DNA of 43,114 nt from positions 1 to 43,114 of the forward strand of contig CANGTI010000003.1 in the NCBI GenBank assembly GCA_947456795.1, written 5' to 3'. How positions within the stretch are numbered: the first letter of the stretch is position 1; each line of letters begins with the position of its first letter. The position numbers and the translations under genes were made by a program. This document shows, piece after piece, positions 7,168-17,399 of the stretch. Source of the DNA: Rickettsiales bacterium (GTDB lineage: Bacteria; Pseudomonadota; Alphaproteobacteria; Rickettsiales; Rickettsiaceae). The notes beneath the pieces are model-generated. The model saw only the letters and a list, made by a program, of their open reading frames with translations, was not told the DNA's origin and did no database searches.

Positions 7168-9690
7168 TCATATAATTAAATTAACAACCTTTCCAGAAAC
7201 GTATATAACTTTTTTCAAAAGATTCTCATTGATGTAAGGCACTATTTTTTCATGATTTAAAGCCTTAATTTTTACTTCTTCCTCACTTAATTCCGCATCC
7301 ACTTGCATTGTTGTACGCAATTTGCCATTTATTTGAACAGCGATCGTAAAAAAGGATTCTTTCACAATCTCTGCATCAAAATCAGGCCAAGAACTTGTGG
7401 CAAGCAGATCTGTTTGGCCAAATTTATGCCAAATTTCTTCTGTAGAGTGAGGCATAAAGGGATTGAGCATTTTTATTAGAGCTTTAAATGCAAAAAGAGT
7501 GCAATGATAATCTTGCTTTTTGGAGATATTATCATTAATAGAGTTACTCAGCTCTCTAAGCAAAGCTATAGCTTTATTAAACCTTGAGTTGGTAATTGCA
7601 TCAGATACAAGCGCCACTGTTTTGTGAGTCAAAATTACTAAATGAGATGTTTTATCAAAAGACCAATGCTCTTGTACCGCTAAAAGATACTCGCCAGTGG
7701 CAAAGAGACGATCAACAAATTTACTACAGCCTTCAATGCCATCAATATTCCACTCCAAATCCCTTTCAGGAGGACTGTCTGACATTACAAAAAGCCTTAC
7801 TGTATCAGCACCGTATTCTTTTACCATGTTGTTTAAACTGACCACATTTTTTTTGGATTTGCTCATTTTTTCTAGCTTGTCGCTTTTAAAAATTTCAGCA
7901 TTTGTATCTTTATTGAACAATTTTCCCTGAGATTCTTGTACTTGGCTTGGATGCACATAAGAACCTTCTTTGTCCCTAAAAATGTGATGTAAAACCATAC
8001 CCTGATTTAAAAGCCCCAAAAAGGGTTCGGATACTTGGCAATAACCTAGTTGTGACATCACGTTTGTCAAAAATCTTGCATACATAAGATGTAATATCGC
8101 ATGCTCTATACCCCCTATATAGTGATCGACAGGCATCCAATAGTCACAATCTTTCTTGTCTACCAAATTAGAGCTTTGAGGGCTACAAAATCGTAAAAAA
8201 TACCAAGAAGACTCAAAAAATGTGTCAAAAGTGTCAGTTTCTCTTTCTGCAGCAGATCCGCATCTATGGCAAATAGTTTTCTTCCATTGAGCATGCAATT
8301 CGAGTGGATTGCCCTTACCTGTAATACTAACATCTTGAGGCAAAACAACCGGAAGTTGATCCTCAGGCATACCTAAGACTCCACAAGAGGGACAATATAT
8401 GACCGGAATAGGGCATCCCCAATAACGTTGTCTAGATATTCCCCAATCTCTAAGTTTGTACTGTACTGATGTAGAGCCTTTGCCAAGAGCGATCAATTGC
8501 TTAATAACTAAATTTCTAGCTTCATCGATGCTCAAGTCATTTAAAAAGCCAGAATTTACCATTATGCCATCATCAAGGTACGGAAAAGATTCGTTATCTG
8601 TATCGGGTTTTATCACCTGCACTACTGGCAAAAAATATTTTTGAGCAAATTCCCAGTCTCTTGCATCATGCGCAGGGCAGCCAAAGATTGCACCCGAGGC
8701 ATAATCAGCTAAAACAAAATTTGCTATAAAAATAGGTACCTTAATTTCTTTATTCAGAGGGTGTTCTGCATACAGCCCGGTATGAAGGCCCAGCTTTTCT
8801 TGTTCTTCCTGGACTTGAAGCGCTGCTAGTGTGTCACACAATTCTACAAAGCTTTTGACTTCAGGATTTGCCAGTAATAAAGATTTTTCTATGAGAGGAT
8901 GATGAGGGCTAATTGCAATAAACGTACATCCAAATAGAGTTTCTGGCCTTGTAGAAAATACGGTAACATTTTCTTTCAAACCAACGATTGAAAATGTAAT
9001 ACTTGCCCCTTCAGCTTTTCCTATCCAGTTTTTTTGCATCAGTTTTACGTTAGATGGCCAACCCGAAAGATCATTTAGCAAGCTCTCTGCGTAATCAGTG
9101 ATTTTGAAAAACCACTGATTGAGCATTTTTTGCTCAACTAAAGCACCAGAACGCCATCCTCTGCCGTCCACCACTTGCTCGTTAGCAAGAACAGTGTGAT
9201 CAACGGGATCCCAATTAACTAAGGATTCTTTTCTGTATGCAATACCACTTTCGAGCATTTTGATAAAAAGCTTTTGTTCGTGAACATAATAACTGCTATC
9301 GCAAGTGGCAATTTCTCTACTCCAATCATAAGAAAGCCCCAGAGACAATAACTCAGATCTCATTGCATTGATGTTGTTTTGAGTCCATTCGTGTGGAGAT
9401 ATGCCTTTTTCTATTGCGGCATTTTCTGCCGGCAGCCCAAAAGCATCCCAGCCTATTGGATGAAGCACTTCAAAACCAAGCAACCTTTTATACCTAGCAA
9501 TAACATCTCCTATTACATAATTCCTTACGTGTCCAACGTGCAGGTTACCAGAAGGGTAAGGAAACATTTCTAGAACATAACACTTTTGCTTTTCGTGATT
9601 TATTCTAGCTTGAAAAACTCCTTTATCTTGCCATATCGCTTGCCACTTAGACTCGATATCGCTTCTTTTAGCTTTTGTTATTTTTGTCAT
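7168..9690 (-). CDS. leuS: Leucyl-tRNA synthetase
   Basis: 840 residues, close to the bacterial norm of about 860. The class I HIGH motif appears as HVGH within YPSGNLHVGHVRNY near residue 50, and the KMSKS loop as LEKMSKSKKNVV near 610. The CP1 editing domain is present, with the threonine-rich segment STRPETLFG near 245. A Cys-containing zinc-ribbon-like segment (CPSCG and CHRCG) lies near 430-470. It charges tRNA-Leu in the cytoplasm and removes misacylated residues. The next gene upstream, 66 bp away on the same strand, is the SpoU-type methyltransferase. Start is the ATG at 9690, with AGG almost touching it. Confidence 0.98.
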   Translation of the reverse strand: MTKITKAKRSDIESKWQAIWQDKGVFQARINHEKQKCYVLEMFPYPSGNLHVGHVRNYVIGDVIARYKRLLGFEVLHPIGWDAFGLPAENAAIEKGISPHEWTQNNINAMRSELLSLGLSYDWSREIATCDSSYYVHEQKLFIKMLESGIAYRKESLVNWDPVDHTVLANEQVVDGRGWRSGALVEQKMLNQWFFKITDYAESLLNDLSGWPSNVKLMQKNWIGKAEGASITFSIVGLKENVTVFSTRPETLFGCTFIAISPHHPLIEKSLLLANPEVKSFVELCDTLAALQVQEEQEKLGLHTGLYAEHPLNKEIKVPIFIANFVLADYASGAIFGCPAHDARDWEFAQKYFLPVVQVIKPDTDNESFPYLDDGIMVNSGFLNDLSIDEARNLVIKQLIALGKGSTSVQYKLRDWGISRQRYWGCPIPVIYCPSCGVLGMPEDQLPVVLPQDVSITGKGNPLELHAQWKKTICHRCGSAAERETDTFDTFFESSWYFLRFCSPQSSNLVDKKDCDYWMPVDHYIGGIEHAILHLMYARFLTNVMSQLGYCQVSEPFLGLLNQGMVLHHIFRDKEGSYVHPSQVQESQGKLFNKDTNAEIFKSDKLEKMSKSKKNVVSLNNMVKEYGADTVRLFVMSDSPPERDLEWNIDGIEGCSKFVDRLFATGEYLLAVQEHWSFDKTSHLVILTHKTVALVSDAITNSRFNKAIALLRELSNSINDNISKKQDYHCTLFAFKALIKMLNPFMPHSTEEIWHKFGQTDLLATSSWPDFDAEIVKESFFTIAVQINGKLRTTMQVDAELSEEEVKIKALNHEKIVPYINENLLKKVIYVSGKVVNLII

Positions 9691-9756
9691 ACCTGATATG
9701 TATTTATGTATAAGTAAAAATTAAATATCCAAATTGCCTCCAATCGTTAGGGCGCT

Positions 9757-10479
9757 TTATTCACTGGGATGCTTTGATGCAATATAAAACGCAATTGAGG
9801 CGGCATTTGAAACATTAATGCTAGATATTGCCCTTTTTGACATCGGAATATTTACTAATACATCACAACCTTTGCGAATAAGAGGTCTCAAACCTTCCCC
9901 CTCTGAGCCCAATACAATAGCTATCTTAGATGAGCTCATCAATGGATGTTCGATCGATTCTGAGGCGTGACAATCCAGACCTATGATCCAAAATCCCAGA
10001 TCTTTTAAATTGGACATCGTTCTGCTGATGTTTGTTACTTTGAGCAAATTTATATGCTCCAAAGCTCCGCTTGCAACACGAGCAACAGCGCTGTTTTCTC
10101 CTGCAGAATTTGTTTTTCCAGTAACAACAGCATCAAAGCCAAAAGCAACGGCTGAACGAATAATTGCCCCAAGATTATGCGGATCTGTTATACCGTCTAA
10201 AATAGCGACCTTATTACACCGATCTAATGACTGAGGCATCAAAATATCATTTTCAACAACTTTAATGATTATGCCCTGGTGATTTGCGCCTTTCACTATA
10301 TTGTCCAAATAAGCATTTGAAACAACTGTGAAGCTAAATTTCTCGATCAAACTTGAGTGAGATAAGTAAAATTTATTTTCGCAAAGAACTTGCAAAATTT
10401 TTCGACTACCATTTTTTAAACACTCTATCGAAGAATGTTTACCATAAATTAAGTACTGCACAGCTATTTTTAGACCCAA
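9757..10479 (-). CDS. rlmB: 23S rRNA 2'-O-ribose methyltransferase, SpoU/TrmH family (RlmB-like)
   Basis: About 240 residues. A short N-terminal substrate-binding domain begins YLIYGKHSSIECLKNG, followed by a SPOUT trefoil-knot methyltransferase domain with motif 1 NLGAIIRSA, motif 2 LGSEGEGL and motif 3 SINVSNAAS. RlmB methylates a guanosine ribose in 23S rRNA with S-adenosylmethionine; other members of the family modify tRNA, so the exact target is inferred from the length and the YGKH start. The start is unclear: the longest frame uses TTG at 10479, while a GTG at 10461 starts right at the conserved region. No clear Shine-Dalgarno at either. Confidence 0.85.
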   Translation of the reverse strand: MGLKIAVQYLIYGKHSSIECLKNGSRKILQVLCENKFYLSHSSLIEKFSFTVVSNAYLDNIVKGANHQGIIIKVVENDILMPQSLDRCNKVAILDGITDPHNLGAIIRSAVAFGFDAVVTGKTNSAGENSAVARVASGALEHINLLKVTNISRTMSNLKDLGFWIIGLDCHASESIEHPLMSSSKIAIVLGSEGEGLRPLIRKGCDVLVNIPMSKRAISSINVSNAASIAFYIASKHPSE

Positions 10480-10706
10480 ATGGAGATTGACAATAGGTTC
10501 CCATATTATCAGAATAAGAGGAGGTGGAAGTTTTGTTCACATGTTAGTACTTTCATTTTCTGAATTTGTATGGTGCTTAGAAGGCTGAGTCTGTTAGATT
10601 GAATCGATACTAGTGCGCAGAATGTAGCAAGATTTAACTTACTGGTCTATTATTTGTTGCATTTATACGTCACTTAATGTTAGTGTATGGCCTAGTTGAC
10701 TGCGCT

Positions 10707-10790
10707 GGGGAGATGGCCGAATGGGATGGCAGCAGACTGTAAATCTGCCCGCGCAAGCGAGAGTAGGTTCGATTCCTACTCTCCCCACCA
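10707..10790 (+). tRNA. tRNA-Tyr (GTA)
   Basis: An 84-base tRNA with a long variable arm. The acceptor arm GGGGAGA pairs with TCTCCCC, CCA is encoded, the anticodon loop is CTGTAAA and the T-loop is GGTTCGATTCC. It is 17 bases upstream of tRNA-Gly and in front of tuf, the order also seen before E. coli tufB and Rickettsia tuf. Confidence 0.97.
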
Positions 10791-10807
10791 TGAGCGCTAA
10801 ATAGCAT

Positions 10808-10878
<71 letters not shown>

Positions 10879-10937
10879 CTCCTTGTTTAAACTGAGGAGA
10901 TAAAAAACTTAAAACTTGATAATACGAAAGGACTCAT

Positions 10938-12134
10938 ATGTCTAAAAAGAGATTTGAAAGAAAAAAACCTCACTGTAACGTTGGTACCATAGGTCACGTA
11001 GATCATGGAAAAACAACCCTGACCGCAGCTTTGACTTACTATTTGTCAAAGAAGGGTCTGGCTGAATCCAGAGCATACGGACAAATAGATTCTGCTGAAG
11101 AAGAAAAAGCTAGGGGAATCACAATCGCCACTGCTCACGTAGAATATGAAACCGCAAAAAGACATTACGCTCATATAGATTGTCCGGGACACGCCGACTA
11201 TGTAAAAAACATGATCACCGGAGCTAACCAGATGGATGGTGCAATTCTGGTTGTATCCGCTCCAGATGGACCAATGCCCCAGACAAGAGAGCACATATTA
11301 CTCGCAAAGCAAACTGGAGTTCCTGCAATGGTAGTGTTCCTCAACAAAGTGGACATGGTAGAAGATGAGGAGCTTTTAGAGTTAGTTGAAATGGAAATTA
11401 GGGAGGAGCTAAGTAAACAAGGATACGATGGAAACAACATTCCCATCGTTAGAGGCTCTGCTTTAAAAGCAACTGAAGATGACCCTGATGGATTAGAGTC
11501 CATAGGAAAACTTTTAGATGCTATAGATGAACACATTCCTCAGCCAAGCGTTAGTCTTGACCAAGGCTTTTTGATGAGCGTGGAAGGTGTGCACAGAGTT
11601 CCAAGAGGGTCTGTTGCAACTGGTAAGGTGCAACAAGGAGTCTTAAAAGTTGGAGATCCGGTTGAAATAGTAGGTCTAAGACCTACTCAAAAAAGTGTCT
11701 GCACTGGAATCGAAATGTTTGGAAAAGTTCTTGAAACAGCCGAGCCACTTGAAAATGTTGGAATATTACTTAGAGGGATTAAGGTTCCAGAAAAAGGAAA
11801 GGCCGACATAGAAAGAGGGCAGGTAATATGTTCTCCCGGAGTTGTAACTCCTCACAACGAATTTGAAGCAATAATATACGTTCTTACAGAGAAAGAGGGT
11901 GGTAGAAAAACTCCTTTCAACGCAAAATATAAGCCGCAATTCTACTTTGGTACGGCCGACATCACTGGAGGTTTCGAATTTCCAGAAGGATTGCAAGTTG
12001 TGATGCCTGGAGATAACGTCAAATTAAGAGTGAAATTAATTCACGAAGTTGCAATGCAAGAAAAACAAAGATTTGCAATCAGGGAAGGTGGAAAAACCGT
12101 TGGAAGTGGAACCGTAACGCAAGTCATTAAATAA
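10938..12134 (+). CDS. tuf: Elongation factor Tu
   Basis: 398 residues, full length. The GTPase P-loop GHVDHGKT is at residues 19-26, followed by the switch I stretch [17 protein letters not shown] and NKVD; domains 2 and 3 follow, and the C terminus reads [17 protein letters not shown]-Tu delivers aminoacyl-tRNA to the ribosome. AAAGGA lies about 10 bases before the ATG, one of the better ribosome binding sites of the window. It follows tRNA-Tyr and tRNA-Gly and precedes rpsJ, while fusA lies 16 kb away on the other strand. This matches the single tuf of Rickettsia prowazekii, thought to come from recombination between two tuf copies. Confidence 0.98.
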   Translation: MSKKRFERKKPHCNVGTIGHVDHGKTTLTAALTYYLSKKGLAESRAYGQIDSAEEEKARGITIATAHVEYETAKRHYAHIDCPGHADYVKNMITGANQMDGAILVVSAPDGPMPQTREHILLAKQTGVPAMVVFLNKVDMVEDEELLELVEMEIREELSKQGYDGNNIPIVRGSALKATEDDPDGLESIGKLLDAIDEHIPQPSVSLDQGFLMSVEGVHRVPRGSVATGKVQQGVLKVGDPVEIVGLRPTQKSVCTGIEMFGKVLETAEPLENVGILLRGIKVPEKGKADIERGQVICSPGVVTPHNEFEAIIYVLTEKEGGRKTPFNAKYKPQFYFGTADITGGFEFPEGLQVVMPGDNVKLRVKLIHEVAMQEKQRFAIREGGKTVGSGTVTQVIK

Positions 12135-12153
12135 GAGATCCTTTGGAAAAAGT

Positions 12154-12187
12154 CTGTTACAATGAACTTTCACTGTAGCAGATTTTT
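12154..12187 (+). terminator. Possible terminator or attenuator between tuf and rpsJ
   Basis: An imperfect stem of about 8 bp (TCTGTTAC with GTAGCAGA, one G-U pair, starting at 12153) is followed by ATTTTT. It could partly separate tuf transcription from the ribosomal protein operon. The loop of about 14 bases is large, so this is weak. Confidence 0.35.
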
Positions 12188-12253
12188 GCAGTTCTTGATT
12201 CGATCTGGCAGTGTGCAAATAAACAAAACAATACGAGTCGCAGGTTTGTGATA

Positions 12254-12565
12254 ATGTCTGAACAAAAGTTAAAAATTAGGCTAAGATCTTACGATCCTGC
12301 TTTGCTTGATAAAACAGCAAAAGAGGTCGTGAAAGTAGTAGAAAAAGTGGGTAACAAGGTTAATGGTCCTATTCCACTGCCTCTAAAAATAGAAAAATTC
12401 ACTCTAAACACCTCTCCACACGTTAACAAAAAAGCTAGAGAGCAGTTTGAGATTCGCACCTCAAAACGCTTAATAATAGTTGATTACCCAACTCCTCAAG
12501 TTATTGAAGAGCTGGATAAGTTAAATGTACCTGGGGGGGTAGACATTGAGCTTAAAATAAAATAA
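12254..12565 (+). CDS. rpsJ: 30S ribosomal protein S10
   Basis: 103 residues from ATG 12254; a GTG two codons earlier is also possible. It matches S10 throughout: QKLKIRLRSYD at the start, GPIPLPLK in the middle and the NLNTSPH-like loop as LNTSPHVNKKAREQFEIR. It is part of the 30S head and, in other bacteria, of the NusB antitermination complex. It opens the S10-spc cluster, which continues on the same strand to rplO with short gaps or overlaps. Confidence 0.97.
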   Translation: MSEQKLKIRLRSYDPALLDKTAKEVVKVVEKVGNKVNGPIPLPLKIEKFTLNTSPHVNKKAREQFEIRTSKRLIIVDYPTPQVIEELDKLNVPGGVDIELKIK

Positions 12566-12599
12566 ACACTTAATTTATAATTTTGTTTTGGTCCTTACA

Positions 12600-13274
12600 A
12601 TGTTGACTGGCAGACTCCTAGCAAAAAAGTTAGGCATGACATCTCTTTACGATGCAAATAACCACTTAATAGCAGTTACGGTTTTACAAGTCCTTGATTG
12701 CACTGTTCTTCGAATTAAAACTGAAGAAAAAGATGGGTATAACTCCTTGGTAGTTGCTCATAGTGCTTGTAAGATCAAGAACGCCACTAAGCCTCATCTG
12801 GGAGTCTTTTCTAAATTGAAAATTACGCCCTTAAGGTCGATTGCAGAATTTCGTTTGTATGGCACAAACACAAGTCAGATAAAGTCAGGAACAAACCTTA
12901 CTTTAGAGAATTTTGGAGTCATAACAAATCAACTTGTGGACGTTTCAGGAATCAGCAAAGGAAAAGGATTCAGTGGAGGTATGAAAAGACATAATTTTGC
13001 CGGACTAGAGGCTTCTCATGGTGTCTCTGTTTCTCATAGATCCATTGGTTCAACGGGTGGGTGTCAGGATCCTGGTAGGGTTTTTAAGAATAAAAAGATG
13101 CCTGGGCATCTTGGGTCAGAAAAGGTGACAGTACAAAATCTTCGAGTATTTTCTATAGATACCGAAAGAAAATTGATATTAATAAAAGGAGCGCTACCCG
13201 GACCAAAAAATGGAATGGTTTCGGTTTGTGATTCGATAAAGGAGCAAATAGTTCAGAGGGGTCGCCGTGATTGA
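12600..13274 (+). CDS. rplC: 50S ribosomal protein L3
   Basis: 224 residues from ATG 12600; an in-frame TTG at 12588 is less likely. Starts GRLLAKKLGMTSLYD as L3 does and has the central loop GSTGGCQDPGRVFKNKKMPG that reaches the peptidyl-transferase centre. This loop includes the Gln (GGCQDPG) that is methylated by PrmB in E. coli. Its stop overlaps the GTG start of rplD by 8 bases, which suggests translational coupling. Confidence 0.96.
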   Translation: MLTGRLLAKKLGMTSLYDANNHLIAVTVLQVLDCTVLRIKTEEKDGYNSLVVAHSACKIKNATKPHLGVFSKLKITPLRSIAEFRLYGTNTSQIKSGTNLTLENFGVITNQLVDVSGISKGKGFSGGMKRHNFAGLEASHGVSVSHRSIGSTGGCQDPGRVFKNKKMPGHLGSEKVTVQNLRVFSIDTERKLILIKGALPGPKNGMVSVCDSIKEQIVQRGRRD

Positions 13275-13902
13275 ATACGAAATTTTTAGCTTTGAAACAG
13301 GCTCTGTTGTAGGCAAGATAGATTTATCGGAGAAGGTTTTCGCCGTAGAGCCTTCTTTGGCTTGCATCAAGCGTGTTGTAGACTGGCAAAGAGCCAAAGC
13401 GCGTTCTGGTACTCACAAAACTAGAACAGTCTCTGAGGTGTCTGGAACAGGAAGAAAACCTAGACCACAAAAAGGATCGGGTCGAGCAAGGCAAGGTACA
13501 TTAAGGGCGGTTCACATGAGAGGAGGAGGTACCGTACATGGTCCATTGGTTAGAAGTCATGAAACCAGCTTGCCGAAAAAGATTCGTCAACTAGGACTCA
13601 AATCTGCAATATCATTGAAAATTAAAAGTGGTGCGCTAATCATCACTGATAATCTTTTCATGAACTTGATTTCAACCAAAAAGTGTATAAGTATTCTCTC
13701 CAATCTTGTAAGCGCTAGGCCTAAAGATAAGATTCTGACATGTGCGCACGAGCAAGATAGAAATTTCTTACTTTCAGTGCGTAATGTGCCAAGGTTTAGT
13801 TACGTGCCTCAAGTTGGAATTAACGTATACGACATTGTCAAATCCGACACATTGGTGATGTCTGTTGACGCAGTACGCCAATTAGAAGAAAGGTTATCGT
13901 AA
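13267..13902 (+). CDS. rplD: 50S ribosomal protein L4
   Basis: 211 residues with a GTG start inside the end of rplC. The extended loop lining the exit tunnel is visible as KARSGTHKTRTVSEVSGTGR followed by KPRPQKGSGRARQG. In E. coli L4 also represses its own S10 operon; no matching leader structure was identified here. The stop TAA shares its last A with the ATG of rplW. Confidence 0.96.
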   Translation: MIEYEIFSFETGSVVGKIDLSEKVFAVEPSLACIKRVVDWQRAKARSGTHKTRTVSEVSGTGRKPRPQKGSGRARQGTLRAVHMRGGGTVHGPLVRSHETSLPKKIRQLGLKSAISLKIKSGALIITDNLFMNLISTKKCISILSNLVSARPKDKILTCAHEQDRNFLLSVRNVPRFSYVPQVGINVYDIVKSDTLVMSVDAVRQLEERLS

Positions 13903-14213
13903 TGAAACAATTTTCACATAAAGCATGGGATATTATAAGACGTCCCATTATAACGGAAAAGTCTTATAGAGTTTTAGAGGACTCTCCCTCTAAAAAGAAA
14001 TACATTGTAGAAGTGTTGTCTGATGCAAATAAGCAAAACATAGCCCTAGCCGCCAAAAATATATTTGGCGTGGATGTTTTTTCAGTCAACATAATCAACG
14101 CCAAAGGTAAGAGAAAAAGACACAAGGGCATCTTGGGCAAAAGGTCTGACAGAAAAAAGGCCATTATTACTTTAAACCCTGGTCAATCTATAAGCGCATT
14201 TAGTGGTGAATAA
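13902..14213 (+). CDS. rplW: 50S ribosomal protein L23
   Basis: 103 residues. RRPIITEKSYRVLED and the loop with KGKRKRHKG are typical of L23, which sits at the tunnel exit and binds trigger factor and SRP. Begins in a TAATG overlap with rplD. Confidence 0.95.
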   Translation: MKQFSHKAWDIIRRPIITEKSYRVLEDSPSKKKYIVEVLSDANKQNIALAAKNIFGVDVFSVNIINAKGKRKRHKGILGKRSDRKKAIITLNPGQSISAFSGE

Positions 14214-14216
14214 CAA

Positions 14217-15044
14217 ATGAAAAACAACCATTCGAATCCGGTCACTCCAGGAACAAGGTTTTTAGTTCGCACAGATAGATCTCATCTGTGGAAAGGAAAG
14301 CCTGTCAAAAGTCTTCTTGCCTCTTTGTCTTCTAGCGGAGGCAGAAATAATTTAGGAAGAATCACCTCTAGGCACAGAGGAGGGGGGCATAAAAAAGCTT
14401 ACCGTTTGGTAGACTTTAAACGTTCCAAGGTAGAAATGCCCGCTCTTGTCAAGCACATGGAATACGACCCAATAAGATCTGCTTTTATAGCTCTGATTGA
14501 ATATGAAGATGGCACGCTCTCTTACATATTAGCAGCCCAGGGTATGAAACCAGGAGACAATGTGATTTCTTCTGACAAAGAATGTGCTCTTAACCCAGGC
14601 AATTGCATGCTTTTAAGCAATATTCCTGTTGGTACTGTAGTACATAACATAGAGATGAGGCCAGAAAAAGGTGGACAAATTGCTAGATCCGCAGGCTCTT
14701 CTGCTAGAATATTAGGAAAAGACAGTGGATATGCTCAGCTTTCTTTGCAATCATCTGAGGTAAGGATGATTAGTCTTGCTTGTAGGGCAACAATAGGAAC
14801 TGTAGCAAACTCCTCCCACAAGGGCATATCTTATGGAAAAGCAGGAAGGGTGAGATGGCTTGGACAAAGACCTCACGTAAGAGGTGTGGCCATGAATCCA
14901 GTCGACCATCCCCACGGAGGTGGAGAAGGTAAAACTTCTGGTGGTAGACATCCCGTGAGCCCATGGGGAAAGTGTGCTAAGGGTAAAAAAACTCGTAGCA
15001 ATAAACTTACTTCTGGGTATATTGTAAGGCGCAGAAAGAAATAG
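14217..15044 (+). CDS. rplB: 50S ribosomal protein L2
   Basis: 275 residues. Shows the L2 landmarks [29 protein letters not shown], and the C-terminal [20 protein letters not shown], whose histidine is close to the peptidyl-transferase centre. The start ATG lies 3 bases after rplW. Confidence 0.97.
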   Translation: MKNNHSNPVTPGTRFLVRTDRSHLWKGKPVKSLLASLSSSGGRNNLGRITSRHRGGGHKKAYRLVDFKRSKVEMPALVKHMEYDPIRSAFIALIEYEDGTLSYILAAQGMKPGDNVISSDKECALNPGNCMLLSNIPVGTVVHNIEMRPEKGGQIARSAGSSARILGKDSGYAQLSLQSSEVRMISLACRATIGTVANSSHKGISYGKAGRVRWLGQRPHVRGVAMNPVDHPHGGGEGKTSGGRHPVSPWGKCAKGKKTRSNKLTSGYIVRRRKK

Positions 15045-15140
15045 TTTTTTTAAGTAGCTCTCATTTCTTAATGATAGGATACTTTTTGAGAATATTTGTA
15101 TAATAAATACTTCATACTTTTATTGAATTGGAAAAATTTT

Positions 15141-15407
15141 ATGGCTCGCTCATCTTGGAAAGGACCTTTTTGTGAGGATCATTTGATAAAGAAAGCTCAT
15201 AAAATCAAGGAGTCTGGAAAGCTTGAGCCTGTAAAAACATGGGCAAGAAGTTCTACAATCTTACCAATGTTTGTAGGAATCACATTTAATGTGCACAATG
15301 GTAAAAAGTTCCTTCCTGTTTCTGTCACTGAAGACATGGTAGGAAGAAAATTGGGGGAATTTTCTCCAACACGCACATTTAAAGGCCATGGGGCTGGAAA
15401 AAAATAA
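15141..15407 (+). CDS. rpsS: 30S ribosomal protein S19
   Basis: 88 residues from ATG 15141. A longer frame from 15096 adds 15 residues without family similarity and is rejected. [28 protein letters not shown] and [12 protein letters not shown] are diagnostic. It is part of the 30S head and contacts S13. The gap of 96 bp after rplB is the largest in this part of the cluster. Confidence 0.96.
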   Translation: MARSSWKGPFCEDHLIKKAHKIKESGKLEPVKTWARSSTILPMFVGITFNVHNGKKFLPVSVTEDMVGRKLGEFSPTRTFKGHGAGKK

Positions 15408-15424
15408 ATAATTAAATTTTTTAT

Positions 15425-15772
15425 ATGAATAACATTGCCTCTGCCAGCGCTGTAGGAAAATCGATAAGAGTGAGTCCTAGAAAATTGAATCTAGTAGCTT
15501 CTATGATAAGGGGTTCGGATGTGAGGCAGGCTCTACTGCAACTTCAATTTTCTAAAAAGCGTATTGCTAAAGAAGTGATGAAATGCGTGATCTCTGCAGC
15601 CGCTAATGCCGAAAATAATTTCGGTCTTAACATGGATGAGTTGACAATCACAAATGCTACCGTGGGAAAATCAATGTGTCTGAAGCGATTTATGCCTAGA
15701 GCAAGAGGTAAATCTGCAAGCATCAAAAAGTATTTTTCCAATTTGTACATAACATTAGAACGCACAGCATAG
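15425..15772 (+). CDS. rplV: 50S ribosomal protein L22
   Basis: 115 residues. Begins with the [16 protein letters not shown] motif and ends with the tunnel-lining hairpin region [16 protein letters not shown], as L22 does. 17 bp after rpsS. Confidence 0.95.
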   Translation: MNNIASASAVGKSIRVSPRKLNLVASMIRGSDVRQALLQLQFSKKRIAKEVMKCVISAAANAENNFGLNMDELTITNATVGKSMCLKRFMPRARGKSASIKKYFSNLYITLERTA

Positions 15773-15782
15773 GTCAAACGTA

Positions 15783-16436
15783 ATGGGACAAAAAGTACAT
15801 CCTAAGTTATTTCGTCTTGGCCCTAATTTGGGCAATGGTTGGAATACTGTTGGTTATTCAAAATCTAAAGATTATAGTCATCTGATTGCAGCCGATCTGG
15901 AGGTCAGACGCATGATCAAGAAAAAGTATGAAGCGGCTCAGGTAAGCAGCATCTTATCTGAGTTTTCAAAAACTAAAGCATTGCTAAACATACATTGTAG
16001 AAGGCCAGGGGTTATAGTCGGATCCGGAGGAGGAGAAATATCTACACTAAAGAGTGCCATATCCGCCATAACGAATCTTGAAGATATAGTAATCAACATA
16101 CACGAGATACGATACCCAGATCTTGATGCTGAGCTTGTTGCAAAATCAGTGGCATCTCAGTTGGAAAGAAGAGTGTCTTTTAGAAAAGCTATGAAAAAAT
16201 CAATTCAAAGCTCTATGAGGCAGGGAGCACGAGGAATTAAAATATCCTGTGCTGGAAGACTGGGTGGCGCAGAAATCGCAAGAACTGAGAAATACATGGA
16301 AGGTACCATTCCTCTTCATACACTAAAAGCAGACGTCGATTACGCTTTAGCAACAGCGCAAACATCTTATGGTGTTATTGGAGTCAAGGTTTGGGTATAC
16401 AAAGAGAAGAAAAGCGCTCATTGGAGCCAAAAATAA
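15783..16436 (+). CDS. rpsC: 30S ribosomal protein S3
   Basis: 217 residues. MGQKVHPKLFRLG at the start, the KH domain with RRPGVIVGSGGGEISTLK, and the C-terminal domain with GARGIKISCAGRLGGAEIAR. It forms the mRNA entry with S4 and S5. Confidence 0.96.
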   Translation: MGQKVHPKLFRLGPNLGNGWNTVGYSKSKDYSHLIAADLEVRRMIKKKYEAAQVSSILSEFSKTKALLNIHCRRPGVIVGSGGGEISTLKSAISAITNLEDIVINIHEIRYPDLDAELVAKSVASQLERRVSFRKAMKKSIQSSMRQGARGIKISCAGRLGGAEIARTEKYMEGTIPLHTLKADVDYALATAQTSYGVIGVKVWVYKEKKSAHWSQK

Positions 16437-16472
16437 AATTGAGTCTAACAAAAAAAGCACGAGGGTAGGTAA

Positions 16473-16886
16473 ATGTTAGTTCCTAGTAGAAGCAAGCATA
16501 GAAAGATGCAAAAGGGCAGAGTGCAATCAAAATCCAAAGGTGGATCTGAGCTTGCTTTTGGGTCTTTTGGTTTAAAGGCTTTGCAAATGTCTAGAATAAC
16601 ATCTAGACAGTTAGAGGCTGCCCGTATTGCCGCAACAAGATATATGCAGCGTAAAGGAAAATTATGGCTAAAAGTCTTTCCGTCTATTCCGGTTTCCAAA
16701 AGACCTCCTGAGGTACGTATGGGAAAAGGTAAGGGTTCCCCAGAATATTTTGTTTTTAGGGTCTCTCCCGGTAGAATAGTGATAGAAGTAGATGGTGTTT
16801 CAGAAGCAGACGCCGTCAGGGCCCTAGAGCTTGCAGGAGGAAAAATGCCCTTTAAAACAAAGGTCACTTACAGAAGAGAAATTTAA
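16473..16886 (+). CDS. rplP: 50S ribosomal protein L16
   Basis: 137 residues. MLVPSRSKHRKMQKGR, then LEAARIAATRYMQRKGKLW and RMGKGKGSPEYFVFRV, all typical of L16. A good GGTAGG ribosome binding site precedes the ATG. Confidence 0.96.
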   Translation: MLVPSRSKHRKMQKGRVQSKSKGGSELAFGSFGLKALQMSRITSRQLEAARIAATRYMQRKGKLWLKVFPSIPVSKRPPEVRMGKGKGSPEYFVFRVSPGRIVIEVDGVSEADAVRALELAGGKMPFKTKVTYRREI

Positions 16887-16904
16887 TTGGTTTTGTTTAT
16901 AGCT

Positions 16905-17108
16905 ATGGAAAAATTGGATTCAAAAAGCTTAAGAGGAGATATATACTCGGTAAAGAAGGACATGTTTGATCTGAGGATTAAAAAAGCGTCCGGAAATCTT
17001 ACTGATACGTCTCAGATGCGTAAAAAAAGAAGGCTTATTGCTTCTCTTTACACCAAGATTAATGCAAATTTTCGACAAAAGAGAATTTCAAAACAACAAG
17101 AAGGATAG
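16905..17108 (+). CDS. rpmC: 50S ribosomal protein L29
   Basis: 67 residues from ATG 16905; a TTG at 16887 directly abutting rplP would add six residues. The short two-helix pattern with a LFDLR-like segment (MFDLRIKKASGNLTDTSQMR) identifies L29. The C terminus is basic. Confidence 0.9.
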   Translation: MEKLDSKSLRGDIYSVKKDMFDLRIKKASGNLTDTSQMRKKRRLIASLYTKINANFRQKRISKQQEG

Positions 17109-17111
17109 CAT

Positions 17112-17360
17112 ATGCCAAGAAAGATATTAAGAGGAGTAGTAGTCAGTGATAGCTCTGATAAAACTGTATCTGTTTTAGTTGAGCGTAAACACACTGAGTC
17201 TTTGTATAAAAAGATCGTAAAAAGATCCAAGAAATATGCTGCACATGACCCAAATAATGCCTATAAGAAAGGTGATTACGTGAGTATAATAGAAAGCGCT
17301 CCCATCTCAAAAACCAAGAAATGGCAAGTGTTAGAAAAACATCTTAGTCAGGCTAAGTAA
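17112..17360 (+). CDS. rpsQ: 30S ribosomal protein S17
   Basis: 82 residues. [20 protein letters not shown] and the loop [18 protein letters not shown] match the S17 OB fold. Three bases after rpmC. Confidence 0.95.
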   Translation: MPRKILRGVVVSDSSDKTVSVLVERKHTESLYKKIVKRSKKYAAHDPNNAYKKGDYVSIIESAPISKTKKWQVLEKHLSQAK

Positions 17361-17399
17361 TCAACTCACCATCTTTGACATTAATAATTGGTACCAAAT

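Noticed and set aside
12188-12247. A possible extra tRNA between tuf and rpsJ, because of GATTCGATC
   Set aside because: No acceptor, D or anticodon arm can be folded around it.
15086-15104. Promoter in front of rpsS (TTGAGA and TATAAT)
   Set aside because: TTGAGA and TATAAT at 15099-15104 are only 7 bp apart, not a workable spacing, and no other -35 fits.
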